Positions 33,609-43,267 are shown, counted from the stretch's first letter. The stretch is DNA of 64,000 nt from CBDBIK01 sp965206145 (GCA_965206145.1 CBDBIK010000002.1:62001-126000), one strand, 5' to 3'. Notes: generated by a model not told the origin, from the letters alone. Translations and numbers: made by a program.

Positions 33609-34720
33609 GCCTTGATTTTCGTGTCCTGGACAAGGACGGACAGGCCCGTACCGGTGTCGTCGAGACGGCTCATGGTGAGATTGTGACCCCGGCGTTCATG
33701 CCTGTGGGGACGGCAGGGTCGGTCAAGGGAATGCGCCCCGAAGAGGTGCGGGCTTCCGGTGCCGACATCATCCTGGGCAACGTTTACCACCTGATGATTC
33801 GTCCTGGGCCTGAGCGGATCGCCGAACTCGGGGGCCTGCGGAAGTTCATGGGATGGGATGGCCCCGTACTCACGGATTCGGGTGGCTATCAGGTGATGTC
33901 AATCGGCGATCGCGCCGAGGTGGATGATGACGGGGTGACCTTTCGCGCGCACACCGACGGAGGCAAGCATCGCCTCACACCGGCAAGGAGCGTGGAGATT
34001 CAGCGTCTGCTCGGCTCGACGATTACCATGGTTTTCGACGAGTGCACGCCCTGGCCCGTTGACGAGCAGGGGGCGAAAAATTCCATGGAACGCTCAATGG
34101 ATTGGGCACTTCTCTCGAAAAAGGCGTTCGTCCCCCAGGAAGGACACGCCATTTTTGGCATCGTGCAGGGAGGGATGTTCGAAAACTTACGCGAAATTTC
34201 CGTGAAGCACCTCGTCGAGATCGGGTTCGATGGCTACGCCATCGGCGGACTGGGAGTTGGAGAGGGGAAGGACAACCTCGAGCGGATTGTTCGTTTCACC
34301 GCGCTGAAACTTCCTTCTGACCATCCCAGGTATTTGATGGGGATTGGGACGCCGGAGGACATCGTCGGGGCGGTGATGACCGGGATCGACATGTTCGATT
34401 GCGTCATCCCGACGCGACATGGAAGAACCGCACAGGTATTCACGAGCACCGGGCGTGTGAATATTCGCAATGCGCGTCATGTTGAGGACTCCGCTCCGCT
34501 TGATCTGGAGTGTTCGTGTCCCGTTTGCGCGCGGCACTCGCGGGCGTATCTCCATCATTTGGAGAAGACGAAGGAGATCCTCGGGACGATCCTTCTCACC
34601 CAGCACAATTTATGGTTCTACCAACATCTGATGGCACGGATCAGGGCCGCCATCGCTGTGGGTGAATTGGAAGAGCTGGCAACAAACCTTATCTCGGGCT
34701 TCGAAAATCCCGACGAATGA
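33605..34720 (+). CDS. tgt: Queuine/preQ1 tRNA-guanine transglycosylase
   Basis: Exchanges G34 of GUN-anticodon tRNAs for preQ1. The 371-residue TIM barrel has LTDSGGYQVMS with a catalytic Asp, DECTPWP, GIGTPEDI, PTRHGRTAQ, and the zinc motif CSCPVCARHSRAYLHH near the C-terminus. The start ATG overlaps the queA stop. Queuosine precursor genes (queCDEF) are not in the window. Confidence 0.97.
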   Translation: MSLDFRVLDKDGQARTGVVETAHGEIVTPAFMPVGTAGSVKGMRPEEVRASGADIILGNVYHLMIRPGPERIAELGGLRKFMGWDGPVLTDSGGYQVMSIGDRAEVDDDGVTFRAHTDGGKHRLTPARSVEIQRLLGSTITMVFDECTPWPVDEQGAKNSMERSMDWALLSKKAFVPQEGHAIFGIVQGGMFENLREISVKHLVEIGFDGYAIGGLGVGEGKDNLERIVRFTALKLPSDHPRYLMGIGTPEDIVGAVMTGIDMFDCVIPTRHGRTAQVFTSTGRVNIRNARHVEDSAPLDLECSCPVCARHSRAYLHHLEKTKEILGTILLTQHNLWFYQHLMARIRAAIAVGELEELATNLISGFENPDE

Positions 34721-34779
34721 GATCGGCCCCGCGTGAAGATTCTCAGTGTACCTTGTAAGCCTCTGGTACAAAATTTACC

Positions 34780-34855
34780 GGGCCCGTAGCTCAGTCGGTA
34801 GAGCAGCTGACTTTTAATCAGAAGGTCCCGGGTTCGAGCCCCGGCGGGCTCACCA
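34780..34855 (+). tRNA. tRNA-Lys(TTT)
   Basis: A 76-nt cloverleaf. The acceptor GGGCCCG pairs with CGGGCTC (one G-U), the D-loop is TAGCTCAGTCGGTAGAGC, the anticodon loop CTTTTAA carries TTT, the T-arm has GGTTCGAGCC, and ACCA is encoded. It lies 59 bp after tgt. Its last six bases overlap the 3' end of the opposite-strand DUF6064 gene. Confidence 0.97.
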
Positions 34856-35524
34856 TCCTTTTGCTCCACTTGTTGTGAGTCGTCCTGGAAGGGTGCAAGC
34901 GGCAAGGCCGACGACCAACGCCGCCAGGACAACCCAACCTTGCCAGGCACCCATGGTGAACAGAGTGAATGCCGAAAACGCAAGCCATGACGTGGGGATC
35001 ACGCACAACAGTGCGCGCCATCTCCAGGGTCCAAAAAGTGCCAAAATGCCAAGTGTGAAGACGGCAGTGGGATCGGGCGCGACGACGAAGACCTCCGCCT
35101 CACGCCAGGAGCGCCCATCGAGCAGTGCCAGGATCGGCCAGAGCAGAACTGCTGTCGTGCAGAGGCCGAGACCTGCCCTTGCAACAACGCCCCGGCGTTC
35201 GATGGAGAACTGGCCTGCAAAGCTGAGTGCGCTCAGCAGAATTCCTTCCGCATAGAATCCCCAGGCAGCCCAGGGCACGATCCAATGAATCGTTCCGTAG
35301 CGAAGAGCGACGAAGTGCCAACCTGTCCATATCCATGCCGCCCCATGCACCAGTTTGACCCATCGAGTTTGTGGGCGTTGTCCCTGTAACAAGCAAAGTA
35401 CGGCCAGGAGAAAAACCACCAAAACTACGAAGTGGAGCGGCCATACCGATTCGTTTTCGAGTGCAAAAAGCCCCCAGTAGGCGCGAGGCGAAAATAGTTG
35501 CAGATCCTCAAGTGCCTGAAACAT
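34850..35524 (-). CDS. DUF6064 family multi-pass membrane protein
   Basis: A 224-residue protein with about six hydrophobic segments. The N-terminal pattern FSPRAYWGLFALENESVWPLHF matches the DUF6064 family as I recall it, whose function is unknown. Aromatic residues are abundant (WIWTGWHFVALRYGTIHWIVPWAAWGF, split here by sense). The stop codon lies inside the tRNA-Lys 3' end, giving a 6-bp convergent overlap. It is separated by 48 bp from the upstream aldo/keto reductase gene on the same strand. Confidence 0.72.
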   Translation of the reverse strand: MFQALEDLQLFSPRAYWGLFALENESVWPLHFVVLVVFLLAVLCLLQGQRPQTRWVKLVHGAAWIWTGWHFVALRYGTIHWIVPWAAWGFYAEGILLSALSFAGQFSIERRGVVARAGLGLCTTAVLLWPILALLDGRSWREAEVFVVAPDPTAVFTLGILALFGPWRWRALLCVIPTSWLAFSAFTLFTMGAWQGWVVLAALVVGLAACTLPGRLTTSGAKGW

Positions 35525-35572
35525 GCTCTCTATGGGGCATCCATTCGTGCCGGTGCGATGAGCTTCGTGTGC

Positions 35573-36487
35573 CTACAAGTTGCGCACGTGGTTCGCCATG
35601 CGTCGTCGCAAGGTGGCGTCCGGCATCGGGCCAAGTTCCGAAGATTTGTTTTCGCGCAGATGGTCCACCTGATGAGTCGCCGGAATGGCGGTTGTGACCG
35701 CAGGATGTGAAACGATGAATTTCAGAAGGAATTGCGGCCAGGAAGACACGCTGATTTCGTGTGCCCATTCAGGGAGTGGATGTCCGGCGAGACGGTTTGG
35801 CAGCCGTCCACGTTGGAACGGACGATTGCAGATGACGGCGATCCCCCGCTCCTGTGCGAGCGGTAGCAGGCGTCGCTCTGCTTTACGGTCCATGATGTTG
35901 TACGTGAGTTGGATGAAATCCAGCGGATGGCGAAGCATGATCTTCTCGAGCTCTGCGTGCCGGCTTCCGTGCGAGGTAGTGACACCGACGTAGCGGAGCC
36001 GTCCGGTCCTTTTCATGGAGGCGAGCGTGTTGAGGTTTTCTTCCCAGTCGACGAGGTTGTGAACCTGAAGTAGATCAAAATTCGGCACGCCCCAAAGTCG
36101 GCTCGTCTTCGCAAGTTGCGCAGGCCCGTTGGAGGAATTTGTCCAGACTTTGTCCGCGGCGAACAGGGTCTGCGGGTAGTTAAGTTTTGCCAGCGATTCA
36201 CCGATTACCGCTTGGGACGATCCGTACATCGGAGAGCAGTCGATGATGCCCCCGCCTGCCTCGAAAAATGCGGCCAGGACCGCACGACATTCGTCCCGCA
36301 GTCGGGGATCGTCTCCTACGTTGAAGGTGATCCAGCTCCCGAGTCCGATCGCGGGTACCTTCTCTCCGGATGAGGGAATGCGTTTGGCAAGTGCGTTTCC
36401 TGCTTCGGCGTGGAACGATCGGGCGGCGAACATTGCGCCCGTGCCCGCCAGGAATGCACGTCGGGTCGGGCTTGCAGGAAACTTCAC
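35573..36487 (-). CDS. Tat-exported aldo/keto reductase
   Basis: A 304-residue AKR. The N-terminus MKFPASPTRRAFLAG carries a twin-arginine motif (R9-R10) and a hydrophobic h-region, so it is likely exported folded by Tat. Tat substrates usually bind a cofactor in the cytosol, here probably NAD(P)H. The catalytic set is seen as DCSPMYGSS (Asp, Tyr), AADKVW (Lys) and LLQVHN (His). The C-terminal half has RLLPLAQERGIAVICNRPF. The substrate is unknown. Neighbours are membrane proteins of unknown function. Confidence 0.85.
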   Translation of the reverse strand: MKFPASPTRRAFLAGTGAMFAARSFHAEAGNALAKRIPSSGEKVPAIGLGSWITFNVGDDPRLRDECRAVLAAFFEAGGGIIDCSPMYGSSQAVIGESLAKLNYPQTLFAADKVWTNSSNGPAQLAKTSRLWGVPNFDLLQVHNLVDWEENLNTLASMKRTGRLRYVGVTTSHGSRHAELEKIMLRHPLDFIQLTYNIMDRKAERRLLPLAQERGIAVICNRPFQRGRLPNRLAGHPLPEWAHEISVSSWPQFLLKFIVSHPAVTTAIPATHQVDHLRENKSSELGPMPDATLRRRMANHVRNL

Positions 36488-36490
36488 TGT

Positions 36491-36727
36491 TCAGGGCTCA
36501 CTAGATTTGTCCGTGAACTCTTGTTTTTCTCGTTTTTTGCTGAGACCGGTTGCGATGATCACCTCAACTGCGATGGCGGAGGCGATCAGGAGAGTGGACA
36601 CGAACATCACGAAATCCCGTACGTGAAGCTTCTCTTGTCCGAGAATGATCAACAGTACAAGGAGACCCAGACAGATCAGCCAGTGGGTTGCCTTGCCGGG
36701 GAAAAAGGATCGCAAGGTGGATTTCAT
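36491..36727 (-). CDS. Small two-helix membrane protein
   Basis: About 78 residues with two hydrophobic helices (LICLGLLVLLIILG and FVMFVSTLLIASAIAVEVIIATGL) and a charged C-terminus. I do not recognise the family. Candidate starts are ATG 36727 and ATG 36739; a longer frame to 36826 looks untranslated. It precedes the Tat-exported aldo/keto reductase by 3 bp on the same strand and is probably co-transcribed with it. Confidence 0.5.
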   Translation of the reverse strand: MKSTLRSFFPGKATHWLICLGLLVLLIILGQEKLHVRDFVMFVSTLLIASAIAVEVIIATGLSKKREKQEFTDKSSEP

Positions 36728-36904
36728 TGTTATCGCCATCCACACGCCTGTGCAGTAACTGTGTTTTCCGAGCGAACCGACAAGAAGAATATACCTTTCG
36801 CCTAGGGACATGCGTGGATGAGGCACCTCTCCGTCAGGTGTGGTTGCAAAGTTTTTTTATGATGGGAAAGGTCTTTCTGAATTTCGAAGGAGGCTTGAAA
36901 AGCG

Positions 36905-38512
36905 ATGCGAACACGATTTGCACTTGCCCTCAGTGCTGTGACGCTTGTCGCGATGTCCCCGGTGCAGGCCGAGTGGAGCCTGACAATCCTGCATTTCAAT
37001 GATCTGCACGCCCGCTACAGTCCTTTTAACGCCCAGGGTTTGGACTGTTCGCCAGCTGATGTTGCGAAAAATAACTGTTTTGGAGGGATCGCAAAGCTAG
37101 TTGAAGTCGCGCGTGAACGCCGTGTCGAAATTGAGCAGAACGGCGGCCACGTGCTGTTGCTGAACGGTGGTGATCTATTTCAGGGTTCGCTTTTCTACGC
37201 TTTCTACAAAGGGAAAGCCGGTGCTCCGCTCATGGATGCGCTGAACCTCGATGCCATGGTGGTGGGGAACCACGAATTTGACGATGGCCCTTCTGTCCTT
37301 GCTGAATTTGTCGACGCCGTGAACTTTTCGGTGCTTGGGGCCAACGTGGAGGTGACTCAGGGTTCCAGGCTTGCCGATCTGCTTTCCGACTTCGTTCTTT
37401 TCGAGAAAGGCGGTGAAAGAGTTGCAGTCATCGGCGTGGTTGCCGAGGACACTGCCAAGCTGTCTAGCCCCGGTGCGCACGTTCAAATCCTGCCGATCGA
37501 GGACGCATTGCCTCCCATCATCTCAGCCGTAGAAGCAGAGGGGGTGGAGAAGATCATCCTGCTCAGTCACGTGGGCCTTGACCGTGATCGGGAGCTTGTT
37601 GCCCGCATCCCCGGCATCGATCTCATCGTCGGCGGACACTCTCACACGCTCCTCGCCAATCGGTCCGAAGACGCGCAGGGCCCGTACCCGGTCTTCGTCG
37701 AAGGGCCCGATGGAACCTCGGTGCCGATCGTCCAGGTGGGTTCCCGGGGAAGTCACTTGGGAGAGATTGAGGTTACTTTCGAGGATGGTGGTCGTGTCAT
37801 CCGTGCCGAGGGGGAGCCCATCCTGCTCGATGGCACGAAGGGAGAGGACGGACACGTTGCTCGCATGGTGGCGGGTTTTGCCAAGCCCTTGCAGGAATGG
37901 CAGGAGATGCCGGTGGGAATGGTGGCAGGCCCGGTTGACGGTGCTCACGCGAGTTGCCGTTTCCGCGAGTGCGCCATGGGCAATCTCGTTGCAGATGCCA
38001 TCATGTGGAAGACGGCCGCGTTCGGGACTGAAATTGTAATCACCAACGCGGGTGGCATCCGGGCTTCGTTCGATGCCGGTGAGGTGACACAGGGAGATGT
38101 GCTGTCGGCCTTGCCGTTCGGGAATACGGTAAGCACCTTTCTCCTCTCTGGTTGGGACGTGCAGGCAGCCTTGGAGAACGGCGTATCGCAAGCGAAGGAG
38201 GGGGCTGGGAAGTTCCCGCAGGTCGCGGGCATCCGTTTTGCATGGCAGGCATCGGCACCTGCAGGTGAGCGCCTCCTCGCCGTCGAAATGATTGGTCCGC
38301 ACGGGGCAGTGACCGCGCTCGACCCAGATCGGATGTACCGCGTTGCCTCGAATTCCTTTCTTCGTCGCGGTGGTGACGGTTACGACGTGTTCATGACGGG
38401 GGCGGTTGATGCCTATGACTACGGTCCCAACATGGAGGAGATGCTGGTGGATTACCTGGGTGCACACTTTCCTATTGCCCCCCGGGTTGAGGGCCGGATT
38501 ATCGAACGCTGA
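36905..38512 (+). CDS. Periplasmic 5'-nucleotidase/metallophosphatase (UshA family)
   Basis: A 535-residue protein with a Sec signal peptide (cleavage near VQA-EW, residue 22). The N-terminal calcineurin-like domain shows FNDLHAR, NGGDLFQGS, GNHEFDDG, LSHVGLDRD and GGHSHT. The C-terminal 5'-nucleotidase domain has ITNAGGIRASFD and NSFLRRGGDGY. It hydrolyses nucleotides or similar phosphate esters in the periplasm for salvage. A strong AAGGAGG ribosome-binding site precedes ATG 36905. Its 3' end overlaps the convergent TRAP permease gene by 14 bp. Confidence 0.93.
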   Translation: MRTRFALALSAVTLVAMSPVQAEWSLTILHFNDLHARYSPFNAQGLDCSPADVAKNNCFGGIAKLVEVARERRVEIEQNGGHVLLLNGGDLFQGSLFYAFYKGKAGAPLMDALNLDAMVVGNHEFDDGPSVLAEFVDAVNFSVLGANVEVTQGSRLADLLSDFVLFEKGGERVAVIGVVAEDTAKLSSPGAHVQILPIEDALPPIISAVEAEGVEKIILLSHVGLDRDRELVARIPGIDLIVGGHSHTLLANRSEDAQGPYPVFVEGPDGTSVPIVQVGSRGSHLGEIEVTFEDGGRVIRAEGEPILLDGTKGEDGHVARMVAGFAKPLQEWQEMPVGMVAGPVDGAHASCRFRECAMGNLVADAIMWKTAAFGTEIVITNAGGIRASFDAGEVTQGDVLSALPFGNTVSTFLLSGWDVQAALENGVSQAKEGAGKFPQVAGIRFAWQASAPAGERLLAVEMIGPHGAVTALDPDRMYRVASNSFLRRGGDGYDVFMTGAVDAYDYGPNMEEMLVDYLGAHFPIAPRVEGRIIER

Positions 38513-40514
38513 CCTGCGGAGACCCGGTTGCGCGGCGTCGCAATGCCAGCACCGTCACGCAGAGTACGACCGCTCCCGTGCCTACGAGCACGTACCCGGG
38601 CATGCCCGCGATGATTCTTTGAGGAGGCAGGAAAAGAAGCGCTCCTGCTCCAAGTAGAAGCAGCCGGACGGCAGCGGACAGGTGTCCCCGATACCACCCC
38701 TCGAGAGCGAGCGAGAGTGACCAGACACCACCGAGCACCAGGGGGGTCGACACGATCGTGAGCCAGACAGGCCCTTCCAGGAGGAGGGACGGGTTATAGA
38801 CGAACGAGAACGGCACGATGTACTTCGCGATTCCAATCCGGGACGATTCGACTGCGGTTGCCATGGGGCGCACACCCGCGACGGCCGCGGCCGCGAACGA
38901 GGCGAGTGCTACCGGCGGCGTGATGGAGGAGACAACGCCGTAGTAAAGGGCGAAGAAGTGCGCCGCAATCGGTTTCACACCCATTTCGATTAGAGCAGGT
39001 GCGATGAGTGCGGCGACGGTGATGTAGACGGCCGTCGTCGTCATGCCCATGCCGAGGATGATCGCCCCAAGTCCGGTCAGTGCGAGGAGGAAAAAGAGTA
39101 TCCCGCCCGAGAGGTCGATCACCGAGTAGGTGAACTTGAGCCCGAGGCCCGAAGTGAAGATCGAACCGATGATGATGCCGGCGCATGCACATGCGATAGT
39201 GACCGGGACTGTGTTTTTGACCCCGAGTTCGAGTGCGGAAAAGAGATCGACTGGGGACATTGCGGTCCGTCGGCGGACGAAGCTGAGCGCAGTGAGTGCG
39301 GCGATGGACCAGAACGCTGCCAGCATCGGGGTATAGCCGGCAAACAAGATTCCAAGGAGCACCCCAATGGCGAGAAGGAAGTGCCAGCCGTTGGCCAGCG
39401 TCGCCCGGAACGAGGGAAGCTCCTCACGGGGAATTTTTTCGATCCCATTCTTCTCTGCCTCCAGGTGAACCATGAAATAGACGGTGGCGAAGTAGAGCAG
39501 GGTCGGGATGATCGCTGCTGCGATCACCCACAAGTAACTCACGTGCAGGAACTCGGCGATGATGAAGGCGGCGGCTCCCATGATTGGCGGAGTGATTTGT
39601 CCGCCTGATGATGAGCATGCCTCGACGGCAGCGGCAAAGCGTGGGCGGTAACCGAGCTTTTTCATGAGCGGAATCGTGAAAGGACCGGTTGTGACGACAT
39701 TGGCAACCGCGGACCCCGAAACCATGCCGAGGAAACCGCTGGCGATGATCGACGCCTTGGCCGGTCCACCGATTCGGTGGCCGGTAACGGAGGTGGCGAG
39801 GTCGATGAAGAAGCGTCCCGCGCCGGAACGCAGGAGTAGTGCCCCGAACAGGATGAAAAGCAGGATGTAGGTGGACGCAACGAAAATCGGAATGCCGAAA
39901 ATTCCCTCTGTTCGCATGAAAACGAAATCGATGTACTTCCGGAATGAGGTCGGCGGCCCGTAGAGAACTCCTGGGAAGTGCGGTGTGAGAAGTGCGTGCG
40001 AGATGAAAAATCCCGTCACCGCCACCATTGCAATTCCCACTGTCCGTCGCGTCGCCTCGAGAACAAGGAGGACCATCAGGCCGCCGTAGACGAGATCAAC
40101 ATCGGAGATATCGCCCTGGCGCATCAGGAACGCTTCGAGATCCTCAAGCGTGTAGGCCTGGATGAGGACCCCAAGTCCGGAAAGGCCCATGTCGACGGCA
40201 AATCCCAGGGAGCGGCGGACGTTGCCGGGTCTGCCAGGGATCCATATCGGGTCGAGGGGAGAGGAACGAAAAAGAGGCCTCAGCATGAAGGCCAGCACCA
40301 ACATCACCGTGAGGTGGGTTGAGCGGAACGCCCGTGATTCCGGCGTTCCAAAGAAGGCTGAAAAGAGGTGAAAAAGCGCGAGGGAGACGCTGAAGGTAAC
40401 GATGCATGCCGCTGTCCAGCGTGCAAGCCCAAGTGCCCGTCCTTGGAGGATCTCTTCGAGGAGTGAGGGCTCGCGGGCGATCTCTCCCGTGGTCGATTGG
40501 CGCTCCGTTCCCAT
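38499..40514 (-). CDS. TRAP transporter fused permease (DctQM-type, TAXI family)
   Basis: A 671-residue inner-membrane protein in which the small and large TRAP subunits are fused. The N-terminal ~180 residues hold about four spans (DctQ-like), followed by the DctM-like core with GSAVANVVTTGPFTIPLMKKLGY, SSGGQITPPIMGAAAFI and ALYYGVVSSITPPVALASF. Such fused permeases pair with TAXI solute-binding proteins, one of which is encoded 26 bp upstream. The transporter is secondary, driven by an ion gradient. The substrate is unknown; C4-dicarboxylates or amino acids are typical. Confidence 0.93.
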   Translation of the reverse strand: MGTERQSTTGEIAREPSLLEEILQGRALGLARWTAACIVTFSVSLALFHLFSAFFGTPESRAFRSTHLTVMLVLAFMLRPLFRSSPLDPIWIPGRPGNVRRSLGFAVDMGLSGLGVLIQAYTLEDLEAFLMRQGDISDVDLVYGGLMVLLVLEATRRTVGIAMVAVTGFFISHALLTPHFPGVLYGPPTSFRKYIDFVFMRTEGIFGIPIFVASTYILLFILFGALLLRSGAGRFFIDLATSVTGHRIGGPAKASIIASGFLGMVSGSAVANVVTTGPFTIPLMKKLGYRPRFAAAVEACSSSGGQITPPIMGAAAFIIAEFLHVSYLWVIAAAIIPTLLYFATVYFMVHLEAEKNGIEKIPREELPSFRATLANGWHFLLAIGVLLGILFAGYTPMLAAFWSIAALTALSFVRRRTAMSPVDLFSALELGVKNTVPVTIACACAGIIIGSIFTSGLGLKFTYSVIDLSGGILFFLLALTGLGAIILGMGMTTTAVYITVAALIAPALIEMGVKPIAAHFFALYYGVVSSITPPVALASFAAAAVAGVRPMATAVESSRIGIAKYIVPFSFVYNPSLLLEGPVWLTIVSTPLVLGGVWSLSLALEGWYRGHLSAAVRLLLLGAGALLFLPPQRIIAGMPGYVLVGTGAVVLCVTVLALRRRATGSPQVSVR

Positions 40515-40540
40515 CCGGGACCTTACGTCCGTCCTCCGGC

Positions 40541-41503
40541 CTAGCGGAGGATCCCCATTTCCTCGTAATAGCGTTGGGCACCCGGGTGAAGGGGGATTTT
40601 TGCCGAAGAGAGGGCGTTTTCGAACTTTGCCCCACTCCAGACGAGGCTCACCTTCACGAGATCACTGTGGTGCTCCCAAAGCAGTCGGGTCAGTCCGTAG
40701 ATGACGTCGTCGGAAACGTCTTTGTTGGCAACGAAGACCGTTGCCGCACCGATCGTCGGAATATCTTCGTCGAGGCTTTCATAGGCTTCCTTGGGAATGA
40801 TCGTCTCGATGTAGCCGGGATGTGTGGTGAGGATTTTTGCGCGGACGGCGTCCTCGACGGGCAGGAAACGGATTCCGATACTGAACTCAAGATCAATGAA
40901 CGATGCCTGGGGGACGCTGGTGAGAGCGGTGAACGCATCGATGTGTCCATCGCGCATGAGGGCCACGGAATCGCTGTAGGAAACATGATGGACCGTGCCA
41001 CCGCTTGCACGCACGTCTCCCACTCCGAATCCATGCTGGGCGAAGATGATCTTCGCCGCCTCGTAACCAGACCATTTTGCTTTACCCGGCGAAATGTTGC
41101 GATCGTGGAGATCGGTGTACGAATGGATGTCGGAATCGGCCCGGACCGCGGTCTGGATCGCGGCCGGGTAGAGCGTCGCGATGAAGCGGAGGTTGGGGTG
41201 TTTTTTGCCCGTGGGGCCGGTGCCGTTCCATGCTTGGAGCACGGTGTGGGCGTAGGAGAGACCCACTTCGGCATCTCCCCGGTTCACGTCTTGGGCGTTG
41301 CTGCCACCCCCGCCGGGGGCATTCGAGGTGACGACGCCCTCAAGCGAACGGTTAACGATTTCCATGAGTTTTGCACCGAGCGGGTACCAGTTCCCGCCAG
41401 CAGGTCCCGAGACCATCCGCAGGAACGTGTCCGCACCCGCCGAGGAAGGCGTACTGCATGAAAGTAGGGCTGCGGCCGTAACGGCACCCACGATCCGAAT
41501 CAT
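40541..41503 (-). CDS. TAXI family TRAP transporter solute-binding protein
   Basis: A 320-residue periplasmic binding protein. The signal peptide starts MIRIVGAVTAAALLSC; cleavage could be Sec type I after SAGA or lipobox-like at LLSC. The family motif is RMVSGPAGGNWYPLGAKLMEIVN near the mature N-terminus, and GGGSNAQDVNRGDAEVGLSYA follows. ATG 41503 has GGAGAG 6 bp upstream; an earlier in-frame Met (41530) is less likely. It delivers substrate to the fused permease encoded downstream. Confidence 0.92.
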   Translation of the reverse strand: MIRIVGAVTAAALLSCSTPSSAGADTFLRMVSGPAGGNWYPLGAKLMEIVNRSLEGVVTSNAPGGGGSNAQDVNRGDAEVGLSYAHTVLQAWNGTGPTGKKHPNLRFIATLYPAAIQTAVRADSDIHSYTDLHDRNISPGKAKWSGYEAAKIIFAQHGFGVGDVRASGGTVHHVSYSDSVALMRDGHIDAFTALTSVPQASFIDLEFSIGIRFLPVEDAVRAKILTTHPGYIETIIPKEAYESLDEDIPTIGAATVFVANKDVSDDVIYGLTRLLWEHHSDLVKVSLVWSGAKFENALSSAKIPLHPGAQRYYEEMGILR

Positions 41504-41687
41504 GGAGATCTCTCCTGTTTTTCGCGTCAAGTCTTTATCCTGTCAGCCTGCGTCCGTACGTCAGCACTCAGCCTTTCCGGTGCACGGCGGGACCGTTGGT
41601 TCCGGTAGGGTAAAGGATGATGCACTCGGACGACTTCTCCTGTCACGGACTTCCGCCTTGCGCGTCTATTCGGGGTACGGACTTTCG

Positions 41688-42476
41688 ATGACGGTGCTCC
41701 CCGAGGAAGCGTCTACCCCGACAAGGCGCAGGCTTGCGGTTTGGTTCACGGGCACGCCGAGGCTTTTCAGCCTAGTCCTCGCTTCTCTTCGGGATCTCCT
41801 TCCCGTCGTCGGCGTGGTGGTTTTTTTCCAGTTCGTCGTCCTTCAACAGCCCTTTCCAAACCTGGAATCGATCCTTGCGGGATTTGTGCTTGTCGTGGTG
41901 GGGCTTGCGTTTTTCGTGCGCGGTCTTGAACTCAGCTTGTTTCCTATCGGAGAGGGCATGGCGATCGCGCTCGCCCATCGTGGGAGCCTCGCGCTGCTCA
42001 TCATCTTCGCTTTCGGCTTGGGCTTCGGGACGGCCGTCGCCGAGCCCGCCCTGAGTGCAGTTGCCGGTGAGGCAGGGAGGGTAATGGCCGAGGCGGGTCT
42101 TATCGAAGCGACGTCCGATGGAATGGAGACCTGGTCGGACCGCCTCCGTTACGTGGTCGCTATCTCGGTCGGTACTTCGCTTGCGGTGGGCGTTCTGCGC
42201 ATCGTCAGGGGGTGGCCGGTTCACGTGATTATCATTGGCGGCTATCTCGTGGTCGTTGCACTCACCCCGTTTGCCCCGCCTGACATTATCGGTGTGGCGT
42301 ACGATGCCGGCGGGGTCACCACCTCCACGATCACGGTCCCGCTGGTGACGGCACTGGGGGTGGGACTTGCGCACATGATTCGCGGGCGCAACCCCTTGCT
42401 CGATGGATTTGGAATGATCGCGCTTGCAAGCCTTTTTCCAATCATTTTCATTCTTGTTTTCGGGATCATCACCTGA
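41688..42476 (+). CDS. DUF1538 membrane protein, first copy
   Basis: A 262-residue protein with about seven hydrophobic segments. Motifs shared with the next gene are GLAFFVRGLELSLFPIG, GTAVAEPAL, YDAGGVTTSTITVP and RNPLLDGFGMIALASLFPIIF. These match the DUF1538 family of unknown function as I recall it. The helix-breaking AEPAL and GGVTTST motifs inside hydrophobic stretches look like transporter re-entrant loops (inference). ATG 41688 is the first start after the non-hydrophobic leader. Its TGA overlaps the next ATG as TGATG. First gene of a four-gene coupled operon, divergent from the TAXI-TRAP genes. Confidence 0.8.
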   Translation: MTVLPEEASTPTRRRLAVWFTGTPRLFSLVLASLRDLLPVVGVVVFFQFVVLQQPFPNLESILAGFVLVVVGLAFFVRGLELSLFPIGEGMAIALAHRGSLALLIIFAFGLGFGTAVAEPALSAVAGEAGRVMAEAGLIEATSDGMETWSDRLRYVVAISVGTSLAVGVLRIVRGWPVHVIIIGGYLVVVALTPFAPPDIIGVAYDAGGVTTSTITVPLVTALGVGLAHMIRGRNPLLDGFGMIALASLFPIIFILVFGIIT

Positions 42477-43267
42477 TGGAGGGGGGGCTCGTATTTCAGG
42501 CCCTGCGCTCGGTGGGAGGTGTCACTCTCGATGTGATCCCGGTTGTGGCGCTCTTGGTCGGTTTTCAGGTGTTCGTGCTTCGCAAACCCTTTGGTGAGTT
42601 TCGCAAGAAAATCGTGGGTCTTTCCTTTGTGATTATTGGTATGGCTTTCTTTCTCGTCGGTCTTGAGAGTGCGCTTTTCCCGCTGGGGCGCGCAATCGCC
42701 GAGCAGCTTTCTGACCCCGATTTTCTCGGCCTGGTGGCAGGAGCACCGACGGACCCCTCCAATTACGTCTGGGTTTATGCGTTCGCTGCCACGATTGGTT
42801 TCGCCACCACTGTCGCTGAGCCTGCTCTGATCACGGTTTCACTCAAGGCGGAAGAGGTTTCGGCTGGCACTATTTCCGCGGTCTGGCTCCGGGTTGCGGT
42901 TGCCCTCGGGGTTGCTTTCGGGGTCACCGTGGGCACGTGGCGGATCGTCACTGGCACGCCGATCCACTGGTACATCATCGCTGGTTACCTCGTGGTGGCC
43001 GTCCAGACCTGGCGGGCGGAGCGGAGGATCATTCCGCTTGCTTATGACACTGGAGGCGTCACCACCTCGACGGTAACGGTTCCGGTGATTTCCGCGCTAG
43101 GGATCAGCCTGGCATCTACCATTCCGGGGAGAAGCCCCTTGATCGACGGCTTCGGGCTGATTGCACTCGCAAGTCTTTTCCCGATCATCTTTGTTCTCGG
43201 CTATTCAAGCCTTGCGACGTTCGTGCGATGCAGGCGTTTGGCGGCCATCTCTAGGGAGGAATTATGA
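42476..43267 (+). CDS. DUF1538 membrane protein, second copy
   Basis: A 263-residue paralogue of the preceding protein, aligned through its full length: GMAFFLVGLESALFPLG, ATTVAEPAL, YDTGGVTTSTVTVP and RSPLIDGFGLIALASLFPIIF. A heterodimer or pseudo-symmetric pair is likely, since both copies keep all the motifs. It starts at the ATG overlapping the previous stop and ends in ATGA overlap with the PII-like gene. A short charged C-terminus follows the last helix. Function is unknown; a transporter or channel is the best inference. Confidence 0.8.
   Translation: MEGGLVFQALRSVGGVTLDVIPVVALLVGFQVFVLRKPFGEFRKKIVGLSFVIIGMAFFLVGLESALFPLGRAIAEQLSDPDFLGLVAGAPTDPSNYVWVYAFAATIGFATTVAEPALITVSLKAEEVSAGTISAVWLRVAVALGVAFGVTVGTWRIVTGTPIHWYIIAGYLVVAVQTWRAERRIIPLAYDTGGVTTSTVTVPVISALGISLASTIPGRSPLIDGFGLIALASLFPIIFVLGYSSLATFVRCRRLAAISREEL

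Noticed and set aside
37523..38467. Long minus-strand frame opposite the 5'-nucleotidase
   Set aside because: The plus-strand gene has full UshA motifs and a strong ribosome-binding site; the opposite frame has none.
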